Assembly: GCF_003298505.1 (NCBI RefSeq)
Contig: NZ_QNGB01000005.1
Coordinates: 1 to 64,000 of the forward strand
Source of the DNA: Roseovarius sp. TE539
GTDB taxonomy: Bacteria; Pseudomonadota; Alphaproteobacteria; Rhodobacterales; Rhodobacteraceae
Reading direction: 5' to 3'
DNA: 64,000 bases
Shown here: in pieces, positions 1-8,140 of the stretch
How the letters are laid out: each line of letters opens with the position of its first letter
Position numbering within the stretch: the stretch's first letter is position 1
Notes under the pieces: model-generated
Told to the model about the DNA's origin: nothing
The model's database searches: none
Seen by the model: the letters and a program-made list of their open reading frames with translations, nothing else
Program-made: the position numbers and the translations under genes

Positions 1-171
1 GCCCAATTCGGGCGGCAGATCGCGCCACGGCGAGGCTCCCCGCGCCAGCCACAAGATCGCATCAAGGAAAAGCCGGTTGTCCGCCCCGGTCCGCCCGCGA
101 TCACCTTCCTTGCCAGGAACCAAAGGTCCGATGATCGCCCACTGCCTGTCTGTCAAAGTCCGTCTGCTCAA
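1..171 (-). CDS. IS5-family transposase, N-terminal fragment (runs off window)
   Basis: Reading leftward from a TTG codon at 171, the minus strand encodes 57 residues that stay open to the window edge. They begin LSRRTLTDRQWAIIGPLVPG and continue with DNRLFLDAILWLARG and SPWRDLPPELG. This is the N-terminal DUF4096-like helix-turn-helix part of IS5/IS402-type transposases, which cut and rejoin the insertion sequence ends. A GGGAGG-like ribosome site precedes the TTG. The catalytic DDE part lies outside the window, so intactness and possible programmed frameshifting (common in this family) cannot be judged. It is transcribed away from the neighbouring peptidase gene end. Confidence 0.85.
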   Translation of the reverse strand, partial: MSRRTLTDRQWAIIGPLVPGKEGDRGRTGADNRLFLDAILWLARGASPWRDLPPELG

Positions 172-225
172 GATCGCCTCCCGTTTTTGATCTTGAATCA
201 AACGAGAACCGATTTGGGAATCCCC
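1..225. mobile_element. Left end of an IS5-type insertion sequence
   Basis: The transposase fragment is preceded by about 50 bases of AT-richer leader (172-225), whose outer edge reads GGGGATTCCCAAATCGG on the minus strand. This is plausible as a terminal inverted repeat. The base triplet outside it is TAA, consistent with the short TA/TNA target duplications of some IS5 groups. The other end is outside the window, so the inverted repeat and target duplication cannot be confirmed. The boundary is inferred to within a few bases. Confidence 0.6.
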
Positions 226-241
226 TAAATGCAGACGCCGC

Positions 242-2188
242 CTAAAGCGCCGCGGCGTCCGCCGAGCCGCCACGCGACAGGATCTCGCGTTCCAGCGCGC
301 GGGCGACCTGCGGATCAAAGTGATCACCGGCCTCCTCAAAGGCCGCAAACGCGTCCCAATCCATCACTTCGGACCACATGTAGCTGTAATATCCGGCCGA
401 GTACCCATCCCCCGAAAAGACATGGGCGAAATGCGGCGTCGCGTGGCGCATCACGATGGCGTGCGGCATGCCGATACTGTCAAGCACCTCGCGCTGCCGC
501 ACCATCGGATCGGCGGGCGCCTCGTCATCGTGAAAGGCCAGATCAACCAGCGCCGAAGCCACGTATTCCACCGTCTGGAAGCCCATGTCGAAATTCGCCG
601 CGGCAAGCACCTTTTCCAGCATCTCGGGGGGCATCGGTGCGCCGGTCTCGGCATGGGTTGCGAATTCCGACAGCACCTCGGGCACTTCCAGCCAGTGTTC
701 GTAAAGCTGGCTGGGCAATTCCACGAAATCCCGCGCCACGCTGGTGCCGGAAACGGAGTCGTACGTCACGTCCGAAAGCATCTGATGCAGGGCGTGGCCG
801 AACTCGTGAAACAGGGTGCGCGCGTCATCATAGCTCAGAAGCGCGGGATCACCCTTGGCGAAATTACAGACATTGATCACCACCGGCGCCTGCGTTTCGG
901 GAAACCGCGCCTGCCCGCGCATCGCGCTGCACCACGCGCCGGACCGCTTGCCGGCCCTCGCGAAATAATCCGCGATGAACACGGCCACATGGGCGCCGTT
1001 GCGCTTCACCTCCCATGCGCGGCAATCCGGGTGATAGAGTGGCATGTCGACCGGCACGAAGGAGAGGCCGAAAAGGCGGTGCGCACAGGCGAATGCCGCC
1101 TCGATCATTCGGTCCAGCTGCATGTAGGGCTTGACGTCGGCTTCATCGAGATCGTGCTCTTTCGCGCGCCGTCTCTCGGCGTAGTAGCGCCAGTCCCAGG
1201 GCTCCAGCGGCCCGTTCATCCCGTCGGCCTGCAGCATCTCGGTCAGGGCTCGGGCATCCGCCTCGGCACGCGCCAGAGCCGGCTCCCAGACATCCATCAG
1301 CAGTTGCCGCACGGCTTCGGGTGTTCCGGCCATCTCGGTCTCGAGCTTGAAATCGGCAAAGCTGTCATAGCCCAGAAGCGCGGCCCGCTCGGCACGCAGT
1401 TCCAGGATTTCCGCGGCGATGGCGCGATTGTCGGTTTCCCCGCCAAGCGCGCCCCGTGCGACCCATGCGCGAAACGCCCTCTCCCTGAGATCCCGCCGCG
1501 GCGAAAACTGCAGGAACGGCACGATGAGAGAGCGCGACAGCGTGATCACCGGCCCGCCCCGCATCCTGTCAGTCCCGGCGGACCGCGCGGCATCGACGAC
1601 GAAATCGGGCAACCCCTCAAGATCGCGCTCCTCCAGTTCCATGTACCAGCCGGTCTCGTCCGCCAGAAGGTTCTGGGTGAATCGCGTGCCGAGCTCCGCA
1701 AGCCGCGCCATGATCGCGCGCATGCGCTGTTCGGCCTCTCCTTCAAGCGCCGCCCCGGCGCGCCGGAAACGCCGATGGGTCAGCATCAGCAACCGCTCCT
1801 CTTCGGGGTCGAGCGCCAGTTCGTTCCGGCGCGCCCACAGGTCGGCCACACGTGCGAACAGGGCCTTGTTACAGTAAAGATCCGAAGTGAATGCCGCAAG
1901 TTCCGGGCTGAGTTCGCGCTGCAGGGCCTGCCGGGCCGGGTTGCTGTCCGCCCCGGCGAGGGTGAAGAACACCGATAGCACCTTGTCCAGGGCCCGGCCC
2001 GCGGCTTCCAGCGCGGCTATGGTGTTGGCAAATGTGGGGGAATCCCGATTGTCGGCGATCGCCGCCACTTCGGCGCGCGCCGCGCGCATCGCGGTATCGA
2101 AGGCCGGGGCGAAATGGCCGTCTTCGATCCTGTCGAAGGGCGCCATGCCGAACCGCGTGTTCCACGTCTCTAGCATCGGGTTGGTCAC
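242..2188 (-). CDS. M3-family oligopeptidase (Dcp/OpdA type), C-terminus probably clipped
   Basis: A 648-residue cytosolic zinc metallopeptidase of the thimet oligopeptidase family, which degrades short peptides. The zinc site HEFGH lies at residues 461-465 (LFHEFGHALHQML), and the third ligand is probably the Glu of FVELPSQLYEHW about 28 residues on. The start is GTG at 2188, behind AAGGGAGAAAAGCC. It overlaps the upstream E1-enzyme stop by four bases (GTGA), which suggests translational coupling. The protein stops at ILSRGGSADAAAL, where family members usually continue for some 15-30 residues. Reading past the TAG gives AASAFRG and then the insertion-sequence edge, so the tail seems to have been lost. 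Whether it remains active is unknown. Confidence 0.88.
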   Translation of the reverse strand: MTNPMLETWNTRFGMAPFDRIEDGHFAPAFDTAMRAARAEVAAIADNRDSPTFANTIAALEAAGRALDKVLSVFFTLAGADSNPARQALQRELSPELAAFTSDLYCNKALFARVADLWARRNELALDPEEERLLMLTHRRFRRAGAALEGEAEQRMRAIMARLAELGTRFTQNLLADETGWYMELEERDLEGLPDFVVDAARSAGTDRMRGGPVITLSRSLIVPFLQFSPRRDLRERAFRAWVARGALGGETDNRAIAAEILELRAERAALLGYDSFADFKLETEMAGTPEAVRQLLMDVWEPALARAEADARALTEMLQADGMNGPLEPWDWRYYAERRRAKEHDLDEADVKPYMQLDRMIEAAFACAHRLFGLSFVPVDMPLYHPDCRAWEVKRNGAHVAVFIADYFARAGKRSGAWCSAMRGQARFPETQAPVVINVCNFAKGDPALLSYDDARTLFHEFGHALHQMLSDVTYDSVSGTSVARDFVELPSQLYEHWLEVPEVLSEFATHAETGAPMPPEMLEKVLAAANFDMGFQTVEYVASALVDLAFHDDEAPADPMVRQREVLDSIGMPHAIVMRHATPHFAHVFSGDGYSAGYYSYMWSEVMDWDAFAAFEEAGDHFDPQVARALEREILSRGGSADAAAL

Positions 2189-3267
2189 GGCTTTTCTCCC
2201 TTGTCTTGCGGGATGTCCGCACCACCCCCGCAGACCGGACAATCCGCGCGCGGCGACAGGCCGATAATGCGGGTCTCACCATAGAGCGTGTCATGGATCA
2301 GCATACGCCCGCGCAAGGGCCGCCCGGCCCCTGCGATCACCTTGACCGCTTCGGCCGCCATCATGGCCCCCATGATCCCCGGCAACGGCCCCAGAACCCC
2401 GGCCTCGGCGCAGGACGGGGCCAACCCTTCCGCCGGGGCCTGCGGAAATACGCACTGATAGCACGGGGCGCCCCGCGCCGGATCAAAGACGCTTACCTGG
2501 CCCTCCCACTGCGAGAGGGCCCCCGAAACCAACGGAATCCGGCATGCCACCGCGGCCGTGTTGGCGGTGTAGCGGGTGTCGAAATTGTCGGTTCCGTCAA
2601 GAACGAGATCATAGTCCGCAAAAAGCGTTCCGGCGATCTCCGGGGTTAGCCGCCGGTGATAGGGGCGCACCGCGATGAACGGGTTGAGCGCCCGCATCGC
2701 CGCGGCGGCCGAATGGCATTTCGGTGTGCCGATATCCGCATCGCGGTGGATAACCTGCCGTTGCAGGTTCGAATTCTCAACGTCGTCATCGTCGATCACG
2801 CCGATGGTGCCCACCCCCGCCGCGGCCATGTAGATCAGCGCCGGCGACCCCAGGCCGCCGGCCCCGATCACCAGAACACGGGCTTCGCGCAGGGCCTTCT
2901 GCCCCGGCCCGCCCAGTTCCCGCAGCACGATGTGTCGGGCGTACCGCTCCAGTTCGGTCTCCGAAAACCGGCCCCGTGGCGGGGCTTCGGACACTTCCGG
3001 CTCGTCGCCGCTGTTGGCCCGCGCCCGGAGACGGCGCAACCCTTCGCGGTAGACCAGCACGACGGCCGCGGCGCCGCCCAGCATCAGCCAGGGCGCGGCG
3101 CTCCCGCCGGTGGCCAGGCGCATCGGGTGCGGCGCGGGCAGGACCAGGTGCATCAGCACCACCGCCGCCCACAGCCCGCCGATCATCGCCCAGCGCAGAC
3201 GGTGCGGCACCCCGGCAAGCGCCCCCACGGCCCAGAGCCCGGCAGCCATGACGAACACCAGCGCCAT
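2185..3267 (-). CDS. MoeB/ThiF/HesA-family adenylyltransferase with N-terminal membrane anchor
   Basis: A 360-residue E1-like enzyme that adenylates the C-terminal glycine of a ubiquitin-like sulfur carrier (MoaD or ThiS) for molybdopterin or thiamine synthesis. The catalytic core starts near residue 105 with RYARHIVLRELGGPGQ. It has the ATP-binding GAGGLGSPALIYMAAAGVG, the NLQRQVIH segment and DGTDNFDTRY. Zinc cysteine pairs are seen as CYQC and CPVC. The first about 75 residues are hydrophobic and predict two or three membrane spans not present in E. coli MoeB, so the enzyme is probably membrane-tethered. The ATG overlaps the dut stop (TGATG), and the end overlaps the peptidase start. The carrier protein served cannot be told from this window. 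Confidence 0.85.
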   Translation of the reverse strand: MALVFVMAAGLWAVGALAGVPHRLRWAMIGGLWAAVVLMHLVLPAPHPMRLATGGSAAPWLMLGGAAAVVLVYREGLRRLRARANSGDEPEVSEAPPRGRFSETELERYARHIVLRELGGPGQKALREARVLVIGAGGLGSPALIYMAAAGVGTIGVIDDDDVENSNLQRQVIHRDADIGTPKCHSAAAAMRALNPFIAVRPYHRRLTPEIAGTLFADYDLVLDGTDNFDTRYTANTAAVACRIPLVSGALSQWEGQVSVFDPARGAPCYQCVFPQAPAEGLAPSCAEAGVLGPLPGIMGAMMAAEAVKVIAGAGRPLRGRMLIHDTLYGETRIIGLSPRADCPVCGGGADIPQDKGEKP

Positions 3268-3728
3268 CAGGTCTGCCCCGTCGATCCGAACCCGCCATCA
3301 CCCCGCGGCGTGGGATCAAGCGCCGCCACGACCGCGAACCGGGCCTGCACGACCGGCGCCACGATCATCTGCGCGATCCGCGCCCCGTGATCCACGTGAA
3401 AGCGCGCGTCGCCGGCGTTGGCAAGAATGACACCCAGCGGCCCGCGGTAATCGGCGTCGATGGTTCCGGGACTGTTGAGCAGCGTGATCCCGTGTTTCAG
3501 GGCCAGCCCCGAACGCGGGCGCAGCTGCAGCTCGAAACCTTCGGGAACCGCCAGCCGCAACCCGGTGGGCACCAGCGCCCGGGCACCCGGTTCCAGGGTC
3601 AGCCCCGCGCGGCCGCCAGGGGGGAAGTTGGCCCGCAGGTCGGCTCCGGCCGCGCCGCGGCTCTCGTAGGCGGGCAGGCCAAGCGAACGGTCAGCGCCAT
3701 CTTCCCAGACGAATGAAACGGTAACCAT
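3267..3728 (-). CDS. dut: Deoxyuridine 5'-triphosphate nucleotidohydrolase
   Basis: A 153-residue trimeric dUTPase that converts dUTP to dUMP and pyrophosphate, keeping uracil out of DNA and feeding thymidylate synthesis. All five motifs are visible in order: [39 protein letters not shown], and the C-terminal arm [12 protein letters not shown]. Length is typical. The ATG at 3728 was chosen because the dUTPase fold begins there and GGGGCAGGGG lies just upstream; an in-frame ATG 24 bases further up falls inside the dispersed TTCATCTTTC repeat. It overlaps the downstream E1-enzyme gene by one base and follows coaBC by 38 bases, as dut and coaBC often do in alphaproteobacteria. Confidence 0.95.
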   Translation of the reverse strand: MVTVSFVWEDGADRSLGLPAYESRGAAGADLRANFPPGGRAGLTLEPGARALVPTGLRLAVPEGFELQLRPRSGLALKHGITLLNSPGTIDADYRGPLGVILANAGDARFHVDHGARIAQMIVAPVVQARFAVVAALDPTPRGDGGFGSTGQT

Positions 3729-3737
3729 CCCCTGCCC

Positions 3738-3763
3738 CTTCATCTTTCCCAAAAATACTCAGG
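3738..3763. repeat. Dispersed TTCATCTTTC/AAATACTC repeat, copy A
   Basis: CTTCATCTTTCCCAAAAATACTC lies in the coaBC-dut gap. It matches five other copies in this window (around 15995, 16166, 42356, 51023 and 51077) in the two halves TTCATCTTTC and AAATACTC. It sits directly upstream of the dut start. Confidence 0.75.
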
Positions 3764-3766
3764 TTC

Positions 3767-4960
3767 TCAGCCCAGGGTTTCCGCGATGCGGCCGGCCAGC
3801 CGGGCCGCCACCTCGTCCTTTGACATGCGCGGCCAGTCCTCGGTGCCCGAGCCGGTGATCAGGATGATGTCGTTCTCCGTCCCGCCCATGATTCCCGTCG
3901 CGGCACTCACGTCATTGGCCAGGATCCAGTCACAGCCCTTGCGCGCGCGCTTGGCGGTCGCGTTGGCAATCACGTCATCGGTTTCGGCGGCAAAACCCAC
4001 AACGAGGGCAGGACGCTGCGCGCCCATGCCCGCCACGGTCGCGAGAATGTCGGGATTCTCCGCGAAATCCAGTGCCCCGATCCCGCCCGATCCCTTCTTG
4101 ATCTTCCGTTCTGCCGTACCGCTGACATGCCAGTCGGCAACCGCGGCGGCAAAGACGGCCGCATCCGCAGGCAAGGCCGCCTCGACCGCGGCCATCATCT
4201 CGCGCGCGGTCTCGACCGCGATCACCTCGGTCCCCGCGGGCGCCGGCGCCGTCGCCGGCCCGGTGATGAAAACCACCTGCGCACCCAATGCCGTCAGGGC
4301 CCGGGCGATGGCGCTGCCCTGCACCCCGGAGGAGCGATTGGCGATGTAGCGAACCGGGTCGATCGGCTCGTGCGTCGGCCCTGACGTCACCAGCACCCGC
4401 CGTCCCGCAAGCGGCCCGCGGCTCAGGCGCGCACGGACCGCCTCGACGATCTCCGCAGGCTCGGACATGCGCCCCGGCCCGTATTCGCCGCAGGCCATGT
4501 CGCCCTCTGCCGGGCCGGCCAAGGTCACGCCATCACCCCGAAGCACGTCCAGGTTGCGCTGCGTCGCGGGATGCTGCCACATCCGAACGTTCATCGCCGG
4601 CGCGATCAGGACCGGCGTGTCAGTGGCCAGCAGCAGTGTCGAGGCCAAGTCGTCAGCGTGGCCATGGGCCATTTTCGCCATCAGGTCCGCCGTCGCCGGT
4701 GCCACGACGATCAGGTCGGCGCTGCGGCTCAATTCGATATGGCCCATCTCGGCCTCGTCCGTCAGATCGAAGAGATCCCGGAAGACCCGCGTGCCCGCCA
4801 GCGCCGACACCGACAGCGGGGTCACGAACTCCTCCGCCGCTCCGGTCAGGACAGGTGTGACACGGGCCCCGCGCTCGCGAAGGCGGCGGATCAGGTCAAG
4901 CGCCTTGAACGCCGCGATCCCACCGCCGATCACCAACAGAATACGTCTGTGCTCCAGCAT
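3767..4960 (-). CDS. coaBC: Bifunctional phosphopantothenoylcysteine decarboxylase/phosphopantothenate-cysteine ligase
   Basis: A 397-residue two-domain flavoprotein of coenzyme A synthesis. The C-terminal CoaB half joins 4'-phosphopantothenate to cysteine with CTP, and the N-terminal CoaC half decarboxylates the product. CoaC signatures are GGGIAAFKA, MGHIELSR with the catalytic His, PAMNVRMW, and the ACGEYGPGRM flap with its cysteine. The CoaB domain begins about residue 190 with VTSGPTHEPIDPVRYIANRS and has KIKK near the CTP site. The ATG at 4960 gives the conserved N-terminus MLEHRRILLVIGG; a longer reading frame upstream has no conserved sequence. It heads the coaBC-dut-E1-peptidase run on the minus strand. 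Confidence 0.95.
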   Translation of the reverse strand: MLEHRRILLVIGGGIAAFKALDLIRRLRERGARVTPVLTGAAEEFVTPLSVSALAGTRVFRDLFDLTDEAEMGHIELSRSADLIVVAPATADLMAKMAHGHADDLASTLLLATDTPVLIAPAMNVRMWQHPATQRNLDVLRGDGVTLAGPAEGDMACGEYGPGRMSEPAEIVEAVRARLSRGPLAGRRVLVTSGPTHEPIDPVRYIANRSSGVQGSAIARALTALGAQVVFITGPATAPAPAGTEVIAVETAREMMAAVEAALPADAAVFAAAVADWHVSGTAERKIKKGSGGIGALDFAENPDILATVAGMGAQRPALVVGFAAETDDVIANATAKRARKGCDWILANDVSAATGIMGGTENDIILITGSGTEDWPRMSKDEVAARLAGRIAETLG

Positions 4961-5054
4961 CGCGCAGGGTCCTTTCCCGGCTGTCAGGGCAGTTCTAGGG
5001 CTCCTGTCGCCGGGTGGCAAGCACCGGACAGGCATGCACGGCCGGGACCACCGG

Positions 5055-5849
5055 CTAACGGAACGCTGCGCACGGGTCCGGCCGGTCCACGGCGGGTGCG
5101 GAACGAACCTCGTCGAACCTGCCTTCCAGCGCGGAACCGTTCTCCGTCTGTCCGATCACGCGAAGCTCCAGTTCGGGCGCCACCCGGTCGAGATAGACCG
5201 GAATACCCTGATCGCGCCGGGCGTGGCCATTGCCCGTGATCACGGTCACCGGCCCACCAGTGGCCGTCATCGCCAGCATGACCGCGCGCGCCAATTCCGC
5301 GTCCCGCAGTCTCTGTGCCGCCACCATTCCCGGCAACATGGCTTCGGGAAGGGCGTCGCAATGTGCCGTCATCTGCATTTTCTCGCGCTGACGCTGATCG
5401 TCATCGGCCAGCGGCCGGTCGAGGCCATAGCGCGCCGCATCACCGCCGAAGGCTGCGGCAACGCCATTCTTCATCGCCGCACGTGCCACGTCGCGGGGCA
5501 CGCCGGCACCATACACAAGCGCGTCCGGCGCGGCCGCGAATATCGGGAAATACATGGAGAAGTCCGGCCAGCCGGTGTCTTCCCAGTTCAGCAACGCCGC
5601 AAGGTCGTCCTCGTCCTCCATCAGCCGTGGCGTCACACGCGCGGCCTGCGCCGGTGTCAGCATCTCGAAGACCAGCGCTTCCGGGTCAAGATCGGCGACG
5701 ATGCGGGCCTGCTCTTCGTGGTGATGCGGATTGTCGTGGATTTCCCCGATGACGACAACCTGCTCGGCCCACGCGGATCCCGACAAAGTGCAAAGGACGA
5801 ATGAAATCGCCTTCGACATTGCGGGAAACGTGGCGGCGGAGATCCTCAT
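5055..5849 (-). CDS. ChaN-like haem-binding (PF04187 type) exported protein
   Basis: A 264-residue protein with the family signature VVIGEIHDNPHHHEEQ near residues 31-46, seen in ChaN-type proteins. Campylobacter ChaN binds haem at a dimer interface. Residues 1-28 form a signal peptide ending SAWA; there is no good lipobox, so a soluble periplasmic form is likelier than a lipoprotein. A second conserved stretch, VITGNGHARRDQG, lies near residue 220. The start ATG overlaps the rpoH stop (ATGA, four bases), so it is almost certainly co-transcribed with and translationally coupled to the sigma factor. That suggests a role in oxidative or haem stress under the same control. The function in this group is not established. 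Confidence 0.8.
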   Translation of the reverse strand: MRISAATFPAMSKAISFVLCTLSGSAWAEQVVVIGEIHDNPHHHEEQARIVADLDPEALVFEMLTPAQAARVTPRLMEDEDDLAALLNWEDTGWPDFSMYFPIFAAAPDALVYGAGVPRDVARAAMKNGVAAAFGGDAARYGLDRPLADDDQRQREKMQMTAHCDALPEAMLPGMVAAQRLRDAELARAVMLAMTATGGPVTVITGNGHARRDQGIPVYLDRVAPELELRVIGQTENGSALEGRFDEVRSAPAVDRPDPCAAFR

Positions 5850-6724
5850 GCCAGCAGGTTCTGCACCTCTGCGCCCTGTCTTTCAAGGTGCCGCCGCATC
5901 TTCGCGAACGCCGCGGCTTCCAGTTGCCGCACCCTTTCCTTGCTCAGCGACAGTTCTTCGCCGAGACTTTCCAGTGTGCGTGCATCCTCGCGCAGTTTCC
6001 TTTCGCGCACGATGAACCTTTCCCGGTCGTTCAGCGCCTCCAGCGCATCGGCCAGCCAACCGCGCAACGCGTCCATGTCATGGTCACGTTCAACGAGTTC
6101 GTCGCCGCGGGCGCCCTCGTCCTCGATCGTCTCGATCCATTCGCGGCCCTCGTCCTCGGCCGATTGCGTCGCATTGAGGGAAAAATCCGAGCCGGACAGC
6201 CGCCCTTCCATCATTTCCACGTCACGCAGGGGCACGCCGACTTCGTGGGCGATCATTTCACGCAGCTGGTAACCGTCCAGTTCCTCGCCCTGTGCCATCG
6301 CCTCCCGTTCGATCCGCGCCTGAACACGGCGCATGTTGAAGAAGAGGGATTTCTGGCTCGACGTGCTTCCGGTCCGCACCATCGACCAGTTCCGCATCAC
6401 GTAGTCCTGGATCGACGCCTTGATCCACCAGACCGCGTACGTGGAAAACCGCACCCCGCGATCGGGGTCGAACTTGTCTGCCGCCTTCATCAGGCCCAGC
6501 CCGGCCTCCTGGATCAGGTCGTTCATGGGCGCTCCGTAGCGCTTGAACTTCGCGGCCATGGATATCGCGAGGCGCATGTAGGCGTTGATAAGCCTGTGAA
6601 GCGCCTCCTCGTCGCGCTGATCGCGCCATGCATAGGCCAATTGCAATTCCGTCTCGGCATCAAGCAGTTCCGCTTTCATTGCCGTGCGCGACATCGAACT
6701 TGTCTGCGGTGCGTCGAGCGCCAT
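5846..6724 (-). CDS. rpoH: RNA polymerase sigma-32 factor, RpoHII type
   Basis: A 292-residue heat-shock-type sigma factor. Region 2 shows LINAYMRLAISMAAKFKRYG, GLMKAADKFDPDRGVRFSTY and AVWWIKASIQDYVMRNWS. The RpoH-box equivalent is SSQKSLFFNMRRV, and region 4 ends in ELSLSKERVRQLEAAAF. The divergence from the RYGLPQAEV/KKLFFNLRR style of RpoHI points to the RpoHII paralogue. In Rhodobacter sphaeroides that paralogue serves the singlet-oxygen response, downstream of RpoE. The start at 6724 follows GGGGGTGAAA. A TGATCC-N18-TAACA element upstream fits the RpoE promoter type. The stop overlaps the chaN-like gene. Assignment to HII rather than HI is from residue patterns only. Confidence 0.9.
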   Translation of the reverse strand: MALDAPQTSSMSRTAMKAELLDAETELQLAYAWRDQRDEEALHRLINAYMRLAISMAAKFKRYGAPMNDLIQEAGLGLMKAADKFDPDRGVRFSTYAVWWIKASIQDYVMRNWSMVRTGSTSSQKSLFFNMRRVQARIEREAMAQGEELDGYQLREMIAHEVGVPLRDVEMMEGRLSGSDFSLNATQSAEDEGREWIETIEDEGARGDELVERDHDMDALRGWLADALEALNDRERFIVRERKLREDARTLESLGEELSLSKERVRQLEAAAFAKMRRHLERQGAEVQNLLA

Positions 6725-6782
6725 TTTCACCCCCATCTGACGATGATTTCTCGCCGATCCTCTTTTGCAGTCTATCACGGAG

Positions 6783-6811
6783 TGTTACGCACACTTGATC
6801 AAACCGGATCA
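6783..6811 (-). promoter_or_regulatory. Putative ECF RpoE-type promoter of rpoH
   Basis: On the minus strand TGATCC (6811-6806) is followed after 18 bases by TAACA (6787-6783), 59 bases before the rpoH start. Rhodobacter sphaeroides RpoE (ChrR-controlled) promoters use a TGATCC -35 and a TAA-type -10, and rpoHII is one of its known targets. The element also lies in the 5' region of divergent cobU. Confidence 0.6.
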
Positions 6812-6827
6812 AAAAAGGAACGCGGCG

Positions 6828-7349
6828 ATGCTGCCGGAACTTACGCTGGTGCTGGGCGGGGCAGCTTCTGGAAAATCGGCCTATGCCGAGACTCTGATCC
6901 ACCGTACCCGCGGTGGCGCTGTCTACCTGGCCACGGCAGAAATCCATGACGACGAGATGCGCCGCAAGATAGACCGCCACCGCGCGGCCCGCGGCCCGGG
7001 CTGGAACACGATCGAGGAACCGCTCGATCCGGGCAAGAGGCTGGCGGAGATCGGCCCGGACCGTGCGGTACTTCTTGATTGTGCCACCATGTGGCTCAGC
7101 AATCACCTGCTGGCCGGCAACGATCTTGACACCGCCGAAGCCGCCCTGTTCGAGGGACTGGAGAGTTGTGCCGCGCCGGTGGTTGTCGTCTCCAACGAGG
7201 TCGGGCTTTCGGTCGTGCCCGAAAACGCCCTCGCGCGGCACTTCCAGCAGGCGCAGGGACGTCTCAACCAGGCGCTCGCGGCCCGGTCGGCACTTGTCGT
7301 GAATGTGGTGTGCGGTCTGCCGCAGGCTCTCAAGGGTCATTTGCCATGA
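6828..7349 (+). CDS. cobU: Adenosylcobinamide kinase/adenosylcobinamide-phosphate guanylyltransferase
   Basis: A 173-residue bifunctional CobU/CobP enzyme of late cobalamin assembly. It phosphorylates adenosylcobinamide and then adds GMP. The P-loop is LGGAASGKS at residues 9-17. The DDEMRRKIDRHRAARG stretch carries the His that is guanylylated in Salmonella CobU, and DCATMWLSNHLL and SNEVGLSVVPE are family-typical. The ATG at 6828 follows AAAAAAGGAA. Its stop overlaps the next gene's start (ATGA), forming a two-gene unit with a CobC-like phosphatase, as expected for nucleotide-loop assembly. No other cobalamin genes are in the window. Confidence 0.95.
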   Translation: MLPELTLVLGGAASGKSAYAETLIHRTRGGAVYLATAEIHDDEMRRKIDRHRAARGPGWNTIEEPLDPGKRLAEIGPDRAVLLDCATMWLSNHLLAGNDLDTAEAALFEGLESCAAPVVVVSNEVGLSVVPENALARHFQQAQGRLNQALAARSALVVNVVCGLPQALKGHLP

Positions 7350-7918
7350 GCCGTGTTTTCTGGGTGCGCCACGGGCCCACGCATGCCAGGTCAATGGTCG
7401 GCTGGTCGGACCTGCCCGCCGACCTGAGCGACGGCCCGGCGCTGGAAAGGCTGGCAGCGCATCTGCCCGCCGAAGCCGTCGTCGTGTCATCCGACCTTCT
7501 GCGCGCCACCGCCACGGCAGATGCCATCGCCGGCACTCGGACCCGCCTGCCGCACGAAACCGGCCTGCGGGAGATCCATTTCGGCGACTGGGAATTGCAG
7601 GCGTTCGATACCATCCCCGATCAGGACCGGCTGCGCGCCTTCTGGGATACGCCCGGCGACATTCGTGCCCCGGGCGGCGAAAGCTGGCACGAGGTGGTAG
7701 GGCGGGTCGGCGGCACGCTGGGACGGCTGCATGCGGCCTTCCCGGGGCGCGACATCGTTGCGGTCGCGCATATGGGGGTGATCCTGACCCAGGTTCAGGC
7801 GGCACTCGGTGTCGATGCCTTTACCGCCTTCAGTCATCGCATCGACCCACTTTCGGTCACCGAAATCCATCGCCACGGCAATGGCTGGACCGCTGCAGCA
7901 ATCAATCACCGCCCGTAA
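7346..7918 (+). CDS. Histidine phosphatase family protein (CobC-like)
   Basis: A 190-residue phosphoglycerate-mutase-fold phosphatase. The phosphoaccepting motif is RHGPTHA at residues 8-14; further catalytic residues appear in SDLLRATATADAI, EIHFGDWE and VAHMGVI (the last His is typical). Overlap with cobU suggests it is the alpha-ribazole-5'-phosphate phosphatase (CobC) of the nucleotide loop pathway. The fold is promiscuous, so substrate is inferred from context. The start is fixed by the ATGA overlap at 7346 and by the immediate MSRVFWVRHG. A short CGGTTT-TGG-AAACCG hairpin follows the stop (7922-7936). Confidence 0.82.
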   Translation: MSRVFWVRHGPTHARSMVGWSDLPADLSDGPALERLAAHLPAEAVVVSSDLLRATATADAIAGTRTRLPHETGLREIHFGDWELQAFDTIPDQDRLRAFWDTPGDIRAPGGESWHEVVGRVGGTLGRLHAAFPGRDIVAVAHMGVILTQVQAALGVDAFTAFSHRIDPLSVTEIHRHGNGWTAAAINHRP

Positions 7919-8140
7919 CCGCGGTTTTGGAAACCGATCAAGCAGCGGGACCAGGCACAGGCCGCTCTGGTCTTCTTCCCGGTGGAAATTGCCCACGCAC
8001 CCGGCACGGGGCCCGTCTGTCGCGGGCGGTGCCGCCATGGTCACGGCCCGGGGGACAGGCAGGCACCCGGGGCCTCCGACCACGGGCCTCGGCGACCCGG
8101 TAAATTTCAGCAATCCCTACAGTCAGGTTGACCGGACTGT

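Noticed and set aside
320-1978. Long open frame on the plus strand opposite the M3 peptidase
   Set aside because: Histidine- and arginine-rich translation with no domain; it is the GC-bias mirror of the real gene.
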